Positions 32,799 through 35,291 of a stretch of DNA of 35,291 nucleotides are shown here, in pieces. The position numbers and the translations under genes were made by a program. This stretch comes from Streptobacillus canis. Lineage in GTDB: Bacteria > Fusobacteriota > Fusobacteriia > Fusobacteriales > Leptotrichiaceae. The notes under the pieces were generated by a model, which was not told the DNA's origin, did no database searches, and saw only the letters and a list, made by a program, of their open reading frames with translations. Numbering within the stretch: position 1 is the first letter of the stretch; every line of letters starts with the position of its first letter. The DNA lies in contig NZ_WOEI01000020.1 of the NCBI RefSeq assembly GCF_009733925.1, positions 1 to 35,291 on the forward strand. The letters run 5' to 3'.

Positions 32799-34925
32799 TT
32801 ATTTTTTAAAATTATTGTTAAAGTGTTCCAGATATCCATAATTATTGAAACATTCTTTCATTAGACTTATAATTTCATCTTTACTTTTACCATTTAAATC
32901 TGCTTCTAAATCATCTATAGAATGGGAATTAACGTCAAATAATTTTTTTGCACTTAAATCATACGCCAAAAATTCACTTATATCAATTGAATTAAATTTT
33001 GTAAAAGTTTCAATTATTCTTCTTATTGGATTAAGTAATATCCCCGCTTCAATATAGTCATTATTATATAAAAATTTCAATTCATACCATAAACTTTGAT
33101 AACTTGTTTTAAAATCATCTTCATCCTTCTCTATAAATTTAATAGAAGTTAATTGATTTGTATTATAGAATCTAATAAATTTATTATCTTTATAATTACA
33201 TCTAAATTTTACATTTAAATAAAAATGAATATTATGAGTCATTATTATTAAATTTTTATATTTCTCTTTTTCTTTACAAAATTTGTTTAATATTTGAATT
33301 ATTAAATATTGCATAGTGTCATCATTTGAATTCATAGGGTCATCAAAAATGATAATTTTTTCTTTTACTTCATCTGTAATTTCATCAATTTTTTTCATAA
33401 AATATAAAAAAGCAATAATATTCTTTTCTCCTGTAGATAGTTCATTTATGGGCCTGATTTCAGAATTTCTTTTAGATTTTATTAAATAATGATTTTTAGT
33501 ATCTTTTTCTTTTGATAATATCAGCTCAAAATTTACATATAATCTCAATAATTTATTTATTTCATTAACACATTTTTCCTCATTTATTGTTTTATTTCTC
33601 AAAATAGATATTTTTTTATTTTTAGTTAAAACATCTCCTCGATATTTATCAATTAAAATATTAATCTCTTTTATATTTAATTCTGTTATTTTAACTTTCT
33701 CCTTCAATTCATTTACTTGCTTCTTTTTCTCTTCATAGCCATATTCATTTATTTTTTTCTTTATAATATTTAATCTTAGCTTTTTTATTGCTTTTTCAAC
33801 TGTATTTTTACGATCATCTTCATTATTGGCATCAACTAATTTATTATATTCATTTATTTTATCATTAATATTATTAGGAATCTCAAATATCAAACTTTCA
33901 CCTTCAACATAAATATTTGTTTTTTTTTGAATTAAACTTTCTTTTAATCTTTCCAAAAATTTTAGACTTTCTTCTCTATTATTTAATATTTCAATCAATA
34001 TCTCAAATGCATTTTGCTTATAATTTTCATAAAAATCTATATCAATTTTATCTTTCCCTATCTCAAAACTTTTTAATATTTTTATATTTAATTCGATTTC
34101 ACAAATATTTTTTTCAATTTTATCTAAAAATTTATTAACTGCTTCCACAGAAAAATATTCTTGTAATTCTATGTATCTTTTTTCACTAATTTCATTCCCA
34201 CAAAAAATACATATGTCATTAGGTTTATGTATTTTCAAACCTTTTTTAATAAAATCTTTTTCTTCATTTGACACTTCTATTAATATTTTTTCTTTTTCTA
34301 CTTTTTTAGAAATTATGTTATTGATTTTTATATATAGTTGTTCTAAATTTAATTCTATATTTTCTATTTTTTTTGCTTTTTTTTCACCTGATTCTATTAA
34401 TTTTATTAATTTTTTTTCTTCATCTAATTTTAATTCCTTAGACTCAAGGATTTCATTAATAAAATCATTTTTATTATAATTTATTTTTGATATTCTAGGA
34501 CTCTCTTTTCTTTTTATTTCTGAAGCTGATTTTGAACAAAAATTATCTAATTCATTATTTATTTTTATTAATTCATTTTCATATTTCAACTTTAATTTTA
34601 AAACTTCTTCTTTTTCTTTATTTCTTATTTCTAAATCTAAATTTATATTATTAATATCTTGTTCTAAATTTTCAATTTCTTTTTCAATCTCAATATTCTT
34701 TTCACCAAGAATTATTGAATTTAGCTTTTTATTTTCACCTAAAACCCCTTCAAATCCATTAAAAATTCTCACATCATGATTTAAAAATTGTTCTTTTATT
34801 TCTCTTGAAAAAGTTGTTTTCCCAGTTCCATTTTTACCAAATATAAAATTAACCTGTTTATCTAATATTAACTCATTGACATTAAAAATATCGCTTTTAC
34901 TTAAATCTACCTTCAATTCTTCCAT
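32799..34925 (-). CDS. RloC/PrrC-like anticodon nuclease with ABC-type ATPase and zinc hook (AAA_13)
   Basis: 708 residues. Walker A GKNGTGKTT (30-38), a long coiled-coil insert with the zinc-hook motif CIFC (239-242) near its middle, ABC signature LSTGEK (496-501), Walker B IIIFDDP (524-530) and switch MTHN (562-565). The C-terminal domain has NPIRRIIETF with Arg635 and Glu639, then His668 in VNSHS, the Arg-x3-Glu...His triad of PrrC/RloC tRNA anticodon nucleases. Family members cut a tRNA anticodon when DNA damage or phage disarms restriction. PrrC/RloC usually accompany Type I RM; here the neighbour is a Type II-like RM operon on the same strand. Confidence 0.8.
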   Translation of the reverse strand: MEELKVDLSKSDIFNVNELILDKQVNFIFGKNGTGKTTFSREIKEQFLNHDVRIFNGFEGVLGENKKLNSIILGEKNIEIEKEIENLEQDINNINLDLEIRNKEKEEVLKLKLKYENELIKINNELDNFCSKSASEIKRKESPRISKINYNKNDFINEILESKELKLDEEKKLIKLIESGEKKAKKIENIELNLEQLYIKINNIISKKVEKEKILIEVSNEEKDFIKKGLKIHKPNDICIFCGNEISEKRYIELQEYFSVEAVNKFLDKIEKNICEIELNIKILKSFEIGKDKIDIDFYENYKQNAFEILIEILNNREESLKFLERLKESLIQKKTNIYVEGESLIFEIPNNINDKINEYNKLVDANNEDDRKNTVEKAIKKLRLNIIKKKINEYGYEEKKKQVNELKEKVKITELNIKEINILIDKYRGDVLTKNKKISILRNKTINEEKCVNEINKLLRLYVNFELILSKEKDTKNHYLIKSKRNSEIRPINELSTGEKNIIAFLYFMKKIDEITDEVKEKIIIFDDPMNSNDDTMQYLIIQILNKFCKEKEKYKNLIIMTHNIHFYLNVKFRCNYKDNKFIRFYNTNQLTSIKFIEKDEDDFKTSYQSLWYELKFLYNNDYIEAGILLNPIRRIIETFTKFNSIDISEFLAYDLSAKKLFDVNSHSIDDLEADLNGKSKDEIISLMKECFNNYGYLEHFNNNFKK

Positions 34926-35150
34926 GACATCATTCCCTATTTATAAATTATCATTCTTAATACATTATAACCCATATTTCAAAAAATAGCTTTATTTTTT
35001 TTATTAATTGTCTGTATTAATATAAGAATGTAGGACATTAGTAAAATTTAAAAGGAAGGAGATAGAAATTCAAACATGATTAAATAACTTAATATTAGAT
35101 ATTAAGTATAGTATAATATTCTTTTAGTAACATCGATAGGAGAATATGAT
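34926..35150. other. Intergenic region: RloC promoter and IS-like left end
   Basis: On the minus strand TATAAT (34964-34969) lies about 40 bases before the RloC-like ATG. On the plus strand a TATAAT (35112-35117) precedes the partial transposase gene. TGTC...GGACA-like ends near 35009-35037 may mark the insertion sequence border. CTTAATATTAGATATTAAG (about 35088-35106) forms a 7-bp hairpin. A three-codon reading frame after AAGGAAGGAG (ATG about 35076) looks like a remnant. Confidence 0.35.
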
Positions 35151-35291
35151 ATGACTTTAAACTTAATAAATAATATTGAAATAAATACTGTTATGGATTT
35201 ATACAAAATAAAGAAAATAATGGAAGCAGAAGCTATAGAAAAGGTAAATTATTCAGAACTAGGTAGAGAACTTAATAAAGATCCAAGGACA
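35151..35291 (+). CDS. N-terminus of a putative IS21-type transposase (IstA-like), cut by window edge
   Basis: 47 residues are visible before the window ends. The stretch KIKKIMEAEAIEKVNYSELG then RELNKDPRT looks like the N-terminal helix-turn-helix of IS21-family IstA transposases, where a similar phrase precedes VKKY. AGGAG precedes the ATG at proper spacing. With the IS110 remnant it would bracket the RM/RloC island with insertion sequences. Only the HTH supports the call, so another HTH protein is possible. Confidence 0.5.
   Translation, partial: MTLNLINNIEINTVMDLYKIKKIMEAEAIEKVNYSELGRELNKDPRT

Noticed and set aside
32460..32800. CRISPR array or tandem repeats in the AT-rich gap
   Set aside because: No regularly spaced repeats are present; only one imperfect inverted repeat is visible.

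Overview
This is a very AT-rich bacterial window (roughly a quarter G+C by eye) with the standard code. TAA, TAG and TGA all end genes, and TGG encodes Trp. Composition, the compact co-directional gene strings and the content (a firmicute-type manA, a YolD-like/Y-family polymerase pair, a zinc-less adk with map, and a complete yhf operon) suggest a low-GC anaerobe. My best guess is Fusobacteriota (Leptotrichia/Sneathia/Streptobacillus-like). That is inference; no rRNA is present to confirm it.

Layout. 1-8.9 kb is housekeeping: mannose-6-phosphate isomerase, a YolD-like protein with a Y-family DNA polymerase, a divergent GntR regulator with a threonine dehydratase, a GH13 lipoprotein, a small membrane protein, and map/adk from their own promoter. 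9.0-12.1 kb holds a RelB/DinJ-YafQ type toxin-antitoxin pair whose toxin frame begins with ATA instead of ATG. Facing it is a four-gene minus-strand string: AAA ATPase, TOPRIM-like protein, GNAT with an early in-frame TGA, and MazG-like NTP pyrophosphohydrolase. The first two resemble AbiL/PARIS/split-OLD phage defence. 12.1-17.3 kb holds a second GNAT, a frameshifted AlbA_2-type remnant, a TspO-like protein with two tandem alpha/beta hydrolases, and a truncated Abi_2 (AbiD/F) protein preceded by a probable structured RNA. Two small membrane proteins follow, one apparently frameshifted.

17.4-26.0 kb is a nine-gene yhf operon (Z-Y-U-T-php-serine hydrolase-S-X-W in transcription order). It has a clear promoter and a perfect 12-bp palindrome at the expected start site. 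An exported beta-lactamase-fold serine hydrolase sits inside it and is not part of the E. coli operon as I know it. The pathway substrate is unknown to me.

26.0-35.3 kb is a mobile/defence island: a DJ-1/PfpI gene remnant, a dead IS110-family element bounded by 27-bp inverted repeats, an AbiH fragment ending at the element's edge, about 0.77 kb of decayed sequence, a Type II-like restriction-modification locus (two methyltransferases of different classes and a frameshifted endonuclease), and a RloC-like anticodon-nuclease ATPase. The RloC-like protein has a zinc-hook CxxC and a candidate Arg-Glu-His triad. The window ends in the start of what looks like an IS21-type transposase.

The most interesting points are the RloC-like nuclease beside a Type II-like (not Type I) RM locus, the Abi_2-associated RNA, the ATPase-TOPRIM-GNAT-MazG string, and repeated single-base lesions in homopolymers that silence defence genes.
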